Shown here: in pieces, positions 54,142 to 64,000 of the stretch | How positions within the stretch are numbered: the stretch's first letter is position 1 | Layout of the letters: every line of letters starts with the position of its first letter | From: Amorphophallus konjac | Lineage: Eukaryota > Streptophyta > Magnoliopsida > Alismatales > Araceae | NCBI GenBank assembly: GCA_022559845.1 | Contig: CM040125.1 | Span: 291,634,200-291,698,199 of the forward strand | Direction of reading: 5' to 3' | DNA length: 64,000 bases | Translations under genes and position numbers: made by a program | The notes under the pieces: model-generated | Told to the model about the DNA's origin: nothing | Databases searched by the model: none | What the model saw: the letters and a program-made list of their open reading frames with translations, nothing else

Positions 54142-57100
54142 TGTAGTGCCCAAAATTTATATAAATAATTTTTGGATTATTTTAAGAATTTTCTAGAATT
54201 TATTAGGAATTTATAAAGCTTAAATGAACTAACAAATTGATATTGGGATTATAAGTCCCAATTATGTTAAATAATTAATCCAACTTTGATAAATAAAGCC
54301 CAAAGGAGTTAAGGACCAAGCCCATTAAGTTTGGTCCATATTCTAGAAGGTTAATTAATTTATCCTCGGAATATAAGGATAAATACCCTTTTTATAGATA
54401 ATTATGTGGATAAAATAATGAAAGAGTTCTATTAAGTTTGAATTATGTGCACAGTAGCTGTAGCGGTCTATCGTGCGACCGCCACAGGGCTCTGACGCAC
54501 CAAGACTCGACCGTTACATTCTGACTAATTCCGTAAGTGGAAGAACAAGTAAAAAGATTGGATCTTTTGGATCCTATTTGCTAGAGACCTAATTGAGAGA
54601 ACATGTAGGGTTACTAAGGACTGTTAGAGATCAGGTTTTCGCCAACTAAGGACTCTAGAATCGACCTAATCCATGAAACCCTAGCAAAGTTCTTTAAATA
54701 GGACCCAGATTGGGACTGGCTGACCCTTACTTTTGGCTCATGAAGAATCAAGGTAAGGAGTCATAATTTTGGATAAGTTGTTTAGAAGCTTTTATTTCTA
54801 ATACTTTAGACTAATAGCTCCCAAAATTTCGTGCTAGGAGATCTAGTATCCAAGGAGTTAGAAGCTTCCAAAGTTGCTGGTTCAACCATAGCGACCCAGG
54901 AATCTGTGCAAAAGTCCACTGAAGAATAGAAAATTAGGCCATCTAAACGAGGTATTTAGAAATTGGTTCTTTAGAACTTTTTGTTCCAAATAGTTTCATA
55001 TTTATACCCTCCAAATTTCATGTCTTTAGGTCAAGAGATTGAGGAGTTAGGACGGCGTGAAGTTGCTAAAAACCCACAAGAAGGGAAGGATTAGTGCGTG
55101 CTTTGTAGACCCAAATTTGAAGTATAGAAGCTTGTAAAGAGGTAGGTCATCTCATGAACGGCAAGAATATCATGTTAGGGATAAAAGCCCTCTGATTTTA
55201 CATGATTTCATGCAATGTAAGCCAAGAATTTCATGTTTTAGTAGGTCTATGCATACATGCATATCTTTAGCCTAAATTAAAGATAGAAGATATTCTCTTG
55301 TTAATTCACTGCAACCTATGCATCTAGATGGCCTTTACTTCATTTTGTCATGACTAGAGTAGTTAAGTCTTTTAAAACATGACATGTTTCAATGATAGTC
55401 TTTTTATTTTCTATGTACCATCAACAGGGCTCTAACGGTCTATAGTTCGACTGTCAGAGGCATATAATGGTCTTACGATAAGCCGTCACACCCCCTGTTA
55501 TACTTGAGTTCCATGTAAACTCTGACGGACTATAAGTGGAGCGTTACAACACTCTGACGGCCCCACGATAAACCGTCACAGTACTATGACGCCCCCATAT
55601 TAGACCGTCAGAATATTATGATCTGTCAACCCGAGATAAAATTGAAAACAGTCAACTTAGCTTATAAATAAAGCCTAGATATCTAAGTTTTGACCTGTTT
55701 TCATGACTTTGAGTTTATTAATTGATTCATGATAGAAACTGCATGTCTAAAGCACCTTGAGTTATTTTAAGCATATGTTAATTTGATTTGCTAAAATCTA
55801 TAGTTTTGTATTAAAACCATGATTTAAAATGTTGTCTTGACGGAGTTTATCATGGTTTCACATCGTTATACATTCTTTCTCGTCTATAGAGTCATTTTCT
55901 TTAAGTGCGTGGCGTATACTCCGGTATGTGTCGACTAGTTACACTTTTGCACTATAGGAACACATTCTTGAACTTGAGGACCTCTCTATTGGATATTCCT
56001 TCCAATAGACTAGGAAATCTTGTTTCAAGGCCTCCGTAAGTCTCCGTGAGCCTGGGATTCCCACTAGGACGCTGAGCTGGTTGTACCATTAAAGCCCAAT
56101 TGTCTAGAAAAGCACTACTGAAGTTTTGAATTCTGTCCATGTAACGACCTATTACTCGACCGTCAGGCACATCTAACGGTCCAGTATACAACCGTCACAT
56201 TACTGAGTCCATTTTATTCTTTCTGGATTCAACCCATTTCTAACGGTCTAATACTAGACCGTCACATTCATGTAGCGGCCCATTAATTGACCGCCACAAT
56301 TCGTGAGTACTTTAACCCGAGGTTTGACCCAAGGGTTGATATTCTAAAGTTCCTAGATGGATTATTGATGGTCTAGGACTTGTCATATTGTTCAAGATAC
56401 TTAATTTTAAATTATGGAAGATAAAGAATGTACTTTTATACTATCAAATTGTTTCCATGAGCATAACATTATTTTAAGTCATTCTTGATCCCTCGCATTC
56501 TTAAGCGAAGCGTTCATTCATTGAATTATTGTTATCATGAACTTATTGAACTTGTTATATTACTGGCCATATTTTATTGCTTGAAACGTGGAAGTATCTT
56601 GATTTATACTTGAAGATGCGATCGAGCACTGATTGTGTTCAAGGGCTCTATACTAGTCCCCTCGGCTGATTGTCAGAAACATACTATAAACCATGGGGTA
56701 TAATGCTACTGGTGTCGCATTACGCTGGGAGTACTGTCTCTATAAATAAGTGAAAAATCCACGGCATGACATATACACGTACATGAGTTTCTTGCTTGTT
56801 ACATGATATTCCACAAAAATTCACCAAATACTTGCTCATAAGCAAAAGATGTTGGTGTGATGATTACGTGGTTTACTAGTACATTCTCGATACATTCTTA
56901 ATCATGAAAGGCCATATCATGTTCTTGTTACATTCTTACTAATTCATACTTGCTCAATCTATCTTACATGATCGTCTTGTTTCCTTGGTTATTTACATGT
57001 GAATTATCGCATTCGCATGATTTCACTTTATTTTCTTTAGAGCTAAAATGTTAAATCACTTTAATAGTGCCTTCATGTTGATGTGAAGATACCTACTGAG

Positions 57101-57503
57101 CAAGTGTGCTCATTACCTATTTCCAATCTTTTCAGGAGATGGAAGTGATTGGAATTCGGATTTGAGTTATTCAAGTAGCGGGTCTGAGAGTGAATGAGAG
57201 TCATATTAAAAATGAGAGTGAAGACTTAGGAAAGTCAATCTTGTTTAGATCGAGTCTTTGTAATTTTCCTTTTTCCTTGAGTCTGATGGATTGAAGAAGG
57301 TTGAAAAGTTATTGTATTTGAATATTTTGATTTGATTACTAATGAAATAAAGTTGGAGTTTGAGTAAATTATTGTGCAATTATATTTTGATATGTGTGGT
57401 TATCTTGCGCTCTGATCATTCTTGCTTGCAAGAGGCTTACCATGTCGACTGTTCACGTTCCTCGAGCTAGTCTTCCGCTGTAATAAAGGCTCGGGGCATG
57501 ACA
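54142..57503 (+). repeat. Element C 3' LTR
   Basis: 3362 bp, the same length as the 5' LTR. It ends ggggcatgaca. The conserved block has GTAAGT at 56036-56041 (ggcctccgtaagtctccg). An inverted pair GCGGTC...GACCGC lies at 54463-54482, where the 5' LTR has GCAGTC...GACTGC. Confidence 0.96.
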
Positions 57504-57508
57504 AAGAC

Positions 57509-59478
57509 CACTAACTTTTTTACTTGTATTTATATCCTTGGGTTAATTGGGTTTGCAATTGTATGGCAAGTATAAGCCAAGGGGTTACTTGGGCTAAGTC
57601 AATGTGTTTCTTTGCAAAAAGGCCATGTTGGCCCGGTGGGACCCCCACCCTCTCTCCCATTGATGCACCTAGATGCTAGGGCCCATAGGGGCTGGTCCAT
57701 GATCCACCTTGGTCTTGGACCAAGGAGAGGAAAGAAGAAAATTCAAAATTCTCTCCTCCTTTTCAAAGGGGCGCCCCCCTTTATTGGTTTTTTATTCATG
57801 TTGTAATCTTTTATTTATGGTCATTTGACCATATGGGAGAAAAATTCTCCTATCCCTTATTTGCCCCTCCTTAACCCTAGATCAGAGGTTAGTTTAGGTC
57901 TTTTATCCATTTCTATATAATCCTTGTATTTCCATAATTTGGGAAATTAATGAGAAGAAAATCAGAAAATTGTCTGTTCTTGTGCCTTGGGCGCCCCTCC
58001 CCTCTCTCCCCCTTCTTGCAACTGTGAGAGTTGCATCATTCTCCAAGGTGTGAAGCCTTGATTTTGGGAGTGATTCCCACCTCTATCACCTCCACTGGAT
58101 GCGACTTTCAGCCACCGCCGCCGCCGCCGCCACGTCTGTTCGTGCTGCCGTCGAGCCGCCATAGCCCGTTCTTTGAAGTGCTGTCCAAGATTCTGAGATC
58201 TAGGATAGAAGCTCAAAGAAAAGGTTCATCCTCCAAATCCGTGTATCTCATTGTCTTGAAATTTTGAGAGATCATCCCCCTTGTTGTTACCTCCCCCCAT
58301 TTTAAATTTCGTGTCAATCCGCCCCCGTTTGCTATTTTTCCCAGTCATTTAGTTCCACCCCTGACAGTTTGCCAATCAGCAGATCTACGAGACAATGTCT
58401 TGTTCTTCCATTTTTCCCACCCCTTAAACCACTCCAGAAAAATACCATAAAAATCGTCCACGTCCCACACATCCCCCTCTATCCCCCATAAAATCCCCAA
58501 GACCCGGATCCACCACTTCGCTGTCAATCAAAATTCATTCTCAGGCAGATGTAACTTTGTGTTACTTGATTTGGATTTCGAACAAGAAACAACTACAACC
58601 CATAGAGTTATTCATTTCCAATCCGTATACTGGATGGTTTTGAAATTGATTTATGTTGTAGCCCTTTGAGTCCTCTATCGAACGGCGTCAATCTCACCTC
58701 GATCCACCTCCGGATCTGGGCGTAATAATTATTCTTGTGGAAGCACGCAGATCTGTCCCGAGATAGGACTACAGAATAGAGTTGGGAGTTAATTCTCCAA
58801 TAAATCCCCGGCTCCGATCCAGCGACCGCCGCTCCCGTGGATTGTCCAACAACCCCCCAGCAACATCCCAGCCAGCCGCCGCATCAAGGAGACGCCCGAA
58901 AGCCACCGTCCCAGTAGCCGAGTTCACTTGCTGTCCAGCAGGTCTGAACCGAGTTTGAACAGTACCGAGTCGGACCAGTAGCCCGCCTCTAGCCCGATAG
59001 CCCTTCCGACTTGTTGCCCATCAACCTGAGTTCGCTACTCTCGAGTCCCACATGTAGACCTTTACCTCCCTGCGTGGAGTGGGTAATAAAAATTATTTCC
59101 ATAATTATTGTTAATTCATTTGTATTGGGAGTAGGAGTCTTGGCCGAGGTCTCCTTCCCCATGTTTGGAGCATGGAGGTATCGTTTCCGCTCCCCTCTCT
59201 TGGCATTTTGCTTATTTTTTATGTGTTTTTATGCTGCTGCGAGAGTGATAGGGTAACTAGCTCGTTCATATCATTTCAATCACCGGGTGCGAGAGAGAGC
59301 GAAACCCGTCCCGTGACCCGATCCGGACATGAAAGTGAGAGTTGACCACCTTAGCTCATTGCCGGTTTCTCAACCACGCACATCTGCACGCTTCCCTCGC
59401 CAGAGACGAGTCGCGAGTTTGCCTAGAGTCCAAGGTTCACATTCAAATTGGCGTCGAGTCGCGTCCCGTCCTGCATCA
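57509..59478 (+). repeat. Solo LTR G2, main part (related to the G LTR)
   Basis: It continues from 26597 after removing C. It ends gcgtcccgtcctgcatca at 59478, followed by the target copy cttaa (59479-59483), identical to that at 26570-26574. It resembles the G LTR in order (TATA box ttctatataa near 57911, the gcagatct region, tacctccctgcgtggagtgg near 59065, the final cgtcc.gcatca) but is clearly another family. It is about 1.99 kb without C. A (CCG)n run lies near 58108-58132. There is no coding region. Confidence 0.82.
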
Positions 59479-60909
59479 CTTAACATATGATAAATATGGA
59501 AAATCTACAATCTGTTCGGAGTTAACAAAGTGCAAAAAATAGGAACCAAATAGCGATCAGGTGAGGACCGCATATAGGTTTTAGCGGTCTATCGAATGGC
59601 CGCTAGCTATATTCGACGGTCTTATAGAGACCGTTTCTGGTCTACTGTAAACAGAAATTAAATCCGAAGTATAAGGCCAATCTTAAAGCAGTATATGCAT
59701 TGAAAACATGCTAATCAGGTAGGTAAGACATGATAGATCCAATATACATCATGGGGATGCATGGATTACCAGGATCAAACCAAAATTATCATCTTTTCTA
59801 TTAAGGGTAGAAATCATGCATGTAGGAATAACCTAGATGCGCAGCGATAGTAAAACATGAAATACTCTAAATACAGTGCATGAAATCATAAGGAAACATG
59901 GGGTTTTTAGTCCTAACTTGATGTTTAAGACTTTTCATGAGATAACCTATCACTGTAACAAGCTCTAAACTTCGACTTTCTATCTTGAAGAAGACCCTAG
60001 TTTCTACACGTCTTGTGCCAAACCAGCAACTTCTCGTGGGTCTATCTCCTCAGCCTCTTGACCTAATTCCATGAGATTTGGAGGGTAGGTAGAAGATACA
60101 TAGGTTAACAAATTGTTCTAAAGGATGATCTTCTAAATACTTCTATTAGGGCTTCCAATCCCTAGATCTTCCTTGGACCGGCACGCTGGTTCCTGAGCGC
60201 CATACAGAGGAACAATAACTTCAGGAGCTCCTAACTCTTTGGATGCTTGACCTCCTAGCATGAAATTTGGAGGGGAGTTAGATAAAACTAAGGTAAATAA
60301 AAAGTTCTAAAGAACCAACCTGAAATACTAACTCCTTACCTTTGATCAACGTGAGCCAAAAGTAAAGTTCACGCAGGTCAAATCTGGGTTCTATTTATAG
60401 GAGTTGAGTTAGGGTTGATAGATTAGATCGAACCAGGAGTCCTAATTAGGGGAATTATTGATCCCCAAGAGTCCTAGACATGTTTACATGTCTACACATT
60501 TCGATCCATGGGAATTAGGATGCCAAAGATCTAAGCTTTCCACGTTTCTTCAACTCACATAATCGGAGCTAAGTAGTAGCCATAGCAGGACCGTTTTCAT
60601 CTAGTGGCGGTCTCGCGATAGCCGCCATTTGGTGTTTATTCCAGAATTTTTAGATTTTCTTATTATCTCCAATTTATCCTATTAATTGGCCTATTTATCC
60701 CATTTTAAATCCATAAATTACCCAATTTACGTTTCTAGTAATTGGCTTAGGTCAAAAGGCCATATAATTGGGTCTTTGTGCCTATTTGAATTGGGATTAA
60801 AATTGATTTAATTAACCCTTAATTCATTTAAGTAGCCCATAAGCCTTTTTAAATGCTTCATAGTCATATTTAATCCCAGAAAATTCCTAGGAAATTCTCG
60901 GGCGTTACA
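59479..60909 (-). repeat. Element D 5' LTR, start part
   Basis: On the minus strand it starts TGTAACGCCCGAGAATTTCC at 60909. The first 320 bp match the D 3' LTR. A minus-strand TATA box (tataaatag, plus 60391-60400) is in the expected place. GCGGTC/GGCCGC and ACGGTC/GACCGT words lie at about 59575-59635 and 60590-60635. It joins to 26574 once G2 is removed. Confidence 0.82.
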
Positions 60910-60974
60910 TCTTCTCTCTGGCCAAGCCTCACGAGTCAAGTCTAGATACTCGTTCGGGCCTTTTCTGCATCTTT

Positions 60975-63110
60975 CTTTTAGCTTGGAAGTGCGATTTTCA
61001 TCTTCCTCTCCATCCCTTCATTGACCAGATGCTGAAATTCTACCAACTGGCTCCTGTCCAGTTGGTTTCCAATTCCTCTACCTTTATCTTTTCCTTCATC
61101 GCCCTTTGCTGCTCGTGTGGCCTCGCCACGTCTTTAGACCACTTTCATGCCTTCTTCGACCTTAAGGAGCAAACCCACATCGAGAATGGTTTCTTTTACC
61201 TTCAGGAGAGAAGGGGAGGAGTTGTGTGACACTTTCTCCTCGGGATTCCTCGCATAAGGGGTGGAAAACTCAATTCTTTTGGGTAGGGTTTACCAAGGAT
61301 GGAAGTTACTGGAATTTCCCCGACAAGCCGAACTTCCAGCTTGTATTCCCTGCGACACATCCCGAGATCTCTTCAGAGCTAGAAGAGGCGATCAAGATTC
61401 TTCAGGATAATCGCCGGTCGACCGTAGAGTTGATGACTCCGGCCAACATTGAGGATTTTCCCAATCACGCACTACCTTCGGGAGGTAAGGACCTTGGGGC
61501 TTAGCATTGCACCTTTTTGTTCTGGTTAGTAGAGACTTTTCTGACAACTTGACTTCTCTAGGCAGAACCGAGGCACGGTGATGATGATGAAGTGCGACCA
61601 TCGGAGCAAGAGGTCGCTGAGCAAGTGGAGGCAATCACCCTTGACGCATCTCGGGTCCCTGAGGGTCCTTCCTCTGCCCGAGATAAGGGCAAGCGGGTCG
61701 CTCAGGAAGGTGACTAGGAGTGACGGGGATCCAAGCGTAAGGACCCCGGGGAATAGCTGTTGTTGTCTTCAATGAAGGCTCTGACCGCCGAGAAGAGGCG
61801 GCTGAAGAAGGTGAAGACGCTATGCCCGACCGAGGAGTCCTCGACTGGGGGTGCCTGTCACCCGAGTCCTTCGGTGGCTGAGACAGAGGTGCCCACCGTA
61901 TCTAAGAGGACCTCCGCTGAGCCCACAGTGGCGCAAGAGGAGGAGGCTGGTGCCGGAGTTCCTGCCGAGGCTACTAGGGCGCACAATGAGGAGGATGAAG
62001 CTGGGCTGAGGGCCCAGGTCGAGCTGAGCGGCACAGTCTCGAATTTTGGGACGTCAGAAGAGGATATCCCTACCTTGACTCCTCCAGGGAGGGCTTCTCC
62101 CCAGCAGCAAGGGCGGTTCATCGTCCAGACCTCCCTATAAAATCGGTGCCCAGCTCTGGCGCCTTGGTCTGTTCGGGAGAAATTCCGACGTTGCTCCCCT
62201 TCCATGCTTTTTGAAAGGGTCATGGAAGGAGGGTTGTTCGTGGCTCAGCTAGGGGCTGAGATAAATGATTTCTTTACACGGCTGGAGAGTGAAGAGAGAT
62301 CTCACACTCGGGTCCACGCTGAGTCCAATCGGAGAATCGAGCAGTTGACCTCTGAGCTTGAGGTTCTTCGGCAGAAGGTGACCTCACTTCAGGCACGGGC
62401 TCGGGCGAGCCAGGAGGAATCTCGGTCACTGGCCGAGCAATTGGCTAAAGCCTAGTATACGGCCGAGATTAAGAGCAAACTCCTGGAAGAGGAGCATCAA
62501 GCTCAAGTGGTGCGCTCGGAGTGGTGGATAGCCGAGCGAGAGGAGCTCGGGGGCCGAGCCCAGGAGGTCGAGCGGGCCAAGGGGGAAGCCAAAGTTTCCC
62601 GGGCTGAGGCGAAGCTGGCTGAGGTCAAACCGAGGGTGGCTGAGCACGAGGCGGAGGCTGCAGTAGTCGGGCTAGAGGCGGTCGCGCGATATCGAGACTC
62701 AGAAGAGTACCGAGAAGCCTTAAAGCAGGCCATCTTTGCTTGTTATGAGACGGGCTATCAGCGGGGGCTGCAGAAGGGCTTCGCTCAAAGGTTCAGGTGG
62801 GCAATCAAGCTGGCCCAAGCGCAAGTCCCCGAAGAGCTTGTCTTCGACCCTGGGCAATGCTATGACTCGGATGAGGAAAGTTTTTGATTCTCCTTCATCA
62901 ACGTCGAGCAATGGAGGAGGGAGCGAAGATGCCTCCACTTCCATGGACGGGAGGTCACCAACTCCAGCAGTCTTGGGAGAGCACGCGGTCGAGATAGTTC
63001 CCACACGAGTGGGGTCAATGCCTAGGCCGGCCGGTGCCGAAGGAACTGGGGGCGAATCGCCGATCATTGAGAGTCCTCCGTCTGCCAAGCTTCAAGGGGG
63101 GCCACGAACT
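60975..63110 (+). pseudogene. Element H antisense ORF (aORF), decayed
   Basis: The 5' end is cut off by D. Visible N-terminal domain: WKCDFHLPLHPFIDQMLKFY, QLAPVQLVSNSSTF, SLDHFHAFFDLK, then (after a frameshift at about 61226) RDSSHKGWKTQFFWVGF and VELMTPANIEDF. A likely intron lies at 61485-61565. Then EPRHGDDDEVRPSEQEV and the basic SKRKDP, followed by a coiled coil (62204-62455 MEGGLFVAQLGAEINDFFTR; 62507-62887) and FDPGQCYDSDEES. Homology to the F aORF is collinear throughout, including RDSSHKGWKTQ, SKRKDP and QCYDSD. Stops at about 61716, 62453 and 62885 plus frameshifts break it. Confidence 0.8.
61485..61565 (+). other. Predicted intron in H aORF
   Basis: Donor ggag|gtaagg, acceptor ctctaggcag|aaccg, 81 bp, pyrimidine-rich before the acceptor. 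Joining g+aa gives Glu and opens PRHGDDDEVRPSEQ. Without splicing the region has in-frame stops. Same position and phase as in F. Confidence 0.68.
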
Positions 63111-63571
63111 TCCCAATCTTCCCCTTTCACCATAGATTACGCTTGGCTGGCCCTTGTTTTGCTGGTCTTTCCCTTTTTTTTGTTTTTGAGGGGGGGTTAT
63201 CTAGAAACGTTTCGTGCACTTTCTTTCTTTTTAATACAATGGAAGTAGTGCCCAGACTGTGTTTAAATGCCCCTTACCGTGTTTGATTGGGTCTAGTTCA
63301 TCGTATCTGCGGACGTCATCGTATCGGATATCTTGTGCGAATTCTCTGTCGAAAAGACAGGTCATGCACCGATCGGTTGAATCGTTAGTGATGATCTGGC
63401 GCCTTTCTATCTTTTCAAGCATTGAATGCAATACCTTTTCGCATGTTCCCGTAGAAAGAAATTGGTGATGGAGAGGCATGGTTGCACCTCGAGGAGGGCA
63501 TTCGCTTTCTAATTAAAGTCCCTTCGCACCTTTTCGAGGGGAGGATCAGTTAAGGTAAAATCTCCCTTCGG

Positions 63572-63582
63572 CCTATAAAAGG
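63572..63582 (+). promoter_or_regulatory. TATA-like box downstream of H aORF
   Basis: ctcccttcggcctataaaagg, with upstream ttttcgaggggaggatca shared with F (minus strand 43864-43874). Confidence 0.6.
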
Positions 63583-63701
63583 TGATGAAGGGCGCCTCCT
63601 CCTCTTCATGCTGCGTAAGGGGTTTCGTTGTACTCTCCATCTCTTCCTCCTTTTTTGGCAATGTGATCATCGTCTTCTTTGTTGCCGTCCTCTAGTGAAG
63701 C

Positions 63702-63767
63702 ATGGAGGTCGGCGTTGAAGATGAGGGCTTGGGCAGTCGCTGGGGCGTTCGGGCTACTTCGACGTAG
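63702..63767 (+). pseudogene. Short ORF after the H TATA-like box
   Basis: ATG in gaagcatggaggtc, translating MEVGVEDEGLGSRWGVRATS and a stop soon after. The start context gaagcatgga is also seen at the start of the F ORF at 43766. It may be a decayed copy of the same small gene. Confidence 0.35.
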
Positions 63768-64000
63768 AAGAATGGGAAGCGACTGGGTGAATGGCGTGGA
63801 AGAATGGGAAGCGCAGAACGAGGTGCTCTTCTATGACTTCCAGGCTATCACCCACACCAGGAGGGGGGATGGCCCGGAGGAATGTTCGGGATAGGAAGGC
63901 ATTCAACACCATGGACATACCTCTCTCCCTCCGTTGCTCTCCTCTCCTCCCCTCCCCCTCCCTATCCAAGGGAGTGTTCAAATCTTTCTCCCCTCTTCTG

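Larger units (their letters stand above)
26598..57503 (+). mobile_element. Element C: Tekay-type chromovirus, complete ends, carrying F inside
   Basis: Two LTRs of exactly 3362 bp (26598-29959 and 54142-57503) are flanked by a perfect duplication aagac (26593-26597 and 57504-57508). The internal region without F is about 3.1 kb: primer site, gag, a shortened pol and a polypurine tract. Protease and most of RT are deleted, so C is defective. Sampled stretches of the two LTRs differ by about 1.5-5%. Confidence 0.95.
19511..60909 (-). mobile_element. Element D: Tekay-type chromovirus on the minus strand, heavily interrupted
   Basis: The 3' LTR starts (minus strand) at 19831 with TGTAACGCCC, next to a polypurine tract and a pol read leftwards from 23575. 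The LTR-start segment recurs at 60590-60909, which I take as D's 5' LTR. Between them are LTR E, then solo LTR G2 with element C inside it. Pieces of D are 19511-23575, 26155-26574 and 59479-60909. The primer site, N-terminal gag and the last part of the 5' LTR are missing. The right-hand target copy would be tcttc at 60910-60914; the left is outside the window. Confidence 0.78.
60910..64000 (-). mobile_element. Element H: Tat-type element on the minus strand, 3' part, running out of the window
   Basis: Its presence is inferred from an aORF on the plus strand homologous to that of F, followed by the same TATA-like block. In F the aORF is antisense to pol, so H should read leftwards with pol to the right of 64000. 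Its left part, including the 3' LTR, is displaced beyond D. Bases 63900-64000 are CT-rich and unassigned. Confidence 0.7.

Noticed and set aside
1..64000. Host protein-coding, rRNA or tRNA gene
   Set aside because: Every long frame with a recognisable domain belongs to a retrotransposon, and no cloverleaf-like or rRNA sequence was noticed. The only tRNA-related sequences are primer-binding sites.

Overview
The window is a stretch of plant nuclear heterochromatin made entirely of LTR retrotransposons nested inside one another. I found no host gene, rRNA or tRNA gene. The plant origin rests on the lineages present: Tekay/Del-type chromoviruses with initiator-Met tRNA primer sites, Tat-type Ty3/gypsy elements with a second (archaeal-type) RNase H and an antisense ORF, and a SIRE-like Ty1/copia LTR. 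The species cannot be named from the sequence.

Target-site duplications let the insertion order be read. Outermost is a minus-strand Tat element (H, 60910 to beyond the end). Into it went a minus-strand Tekay element (D, 5' LTR start 60909, 3' LTR start 19831). D was then hit several times. On the left its 3' LTR received a Tekay-type LTR (K, 18782-19510), K received Tekay element A (1-18781), and A's 3' LTR received a large pol-less element (B, 6365-16822). In the middle, LTR E (23576-26154) sits where D's gag start, primer site and the end of its 5' LTR should be. On the right D's 5' LTR received solo LTR G2 (TSD CTTAA). G2 received Tekay element C (26598-57503, TSD AAGAC), and C received Tat element F exactly at its primer-binding site (29970-51004, TSD GTTGG). 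F received element G in its RNase H region (34630-41435, TSD GAAGC) and a copia solo LTR, I (47152-50171, TSD AGCCA). The deepest chain is H>D>G2>C>F>G.

Coding content is gag-pol in several states of decay. A keeps a 1298-codon open frame from the end of gag to the chromodomain. C has lost protease and most of RT by a gag-to-RT deletion. D and F keep most domains but carry stops. G keeps gag and a chromodomain remnant only. B has a 1021-codon proline-rich ORF of unknown role and no pol. F and H each carry a decayed antisense ORF (aORF) with what looks like the same phase-1 intron, followed by a shared TATA-like block.

The least explained signals are: (1) dense arrays of short inverted-repeat words in the LTRs, with a different word in each family; (2) a conserved block around GCCTCYGTAAGTCTCC shared by LTRs of several families and by the leader of B; (3) about 50 copies of AAGTCTRTACA in the copia solo LTR; (4) a strong age contradiction, with the two LTRs of B far more diverged than those of the element it is inserted in.
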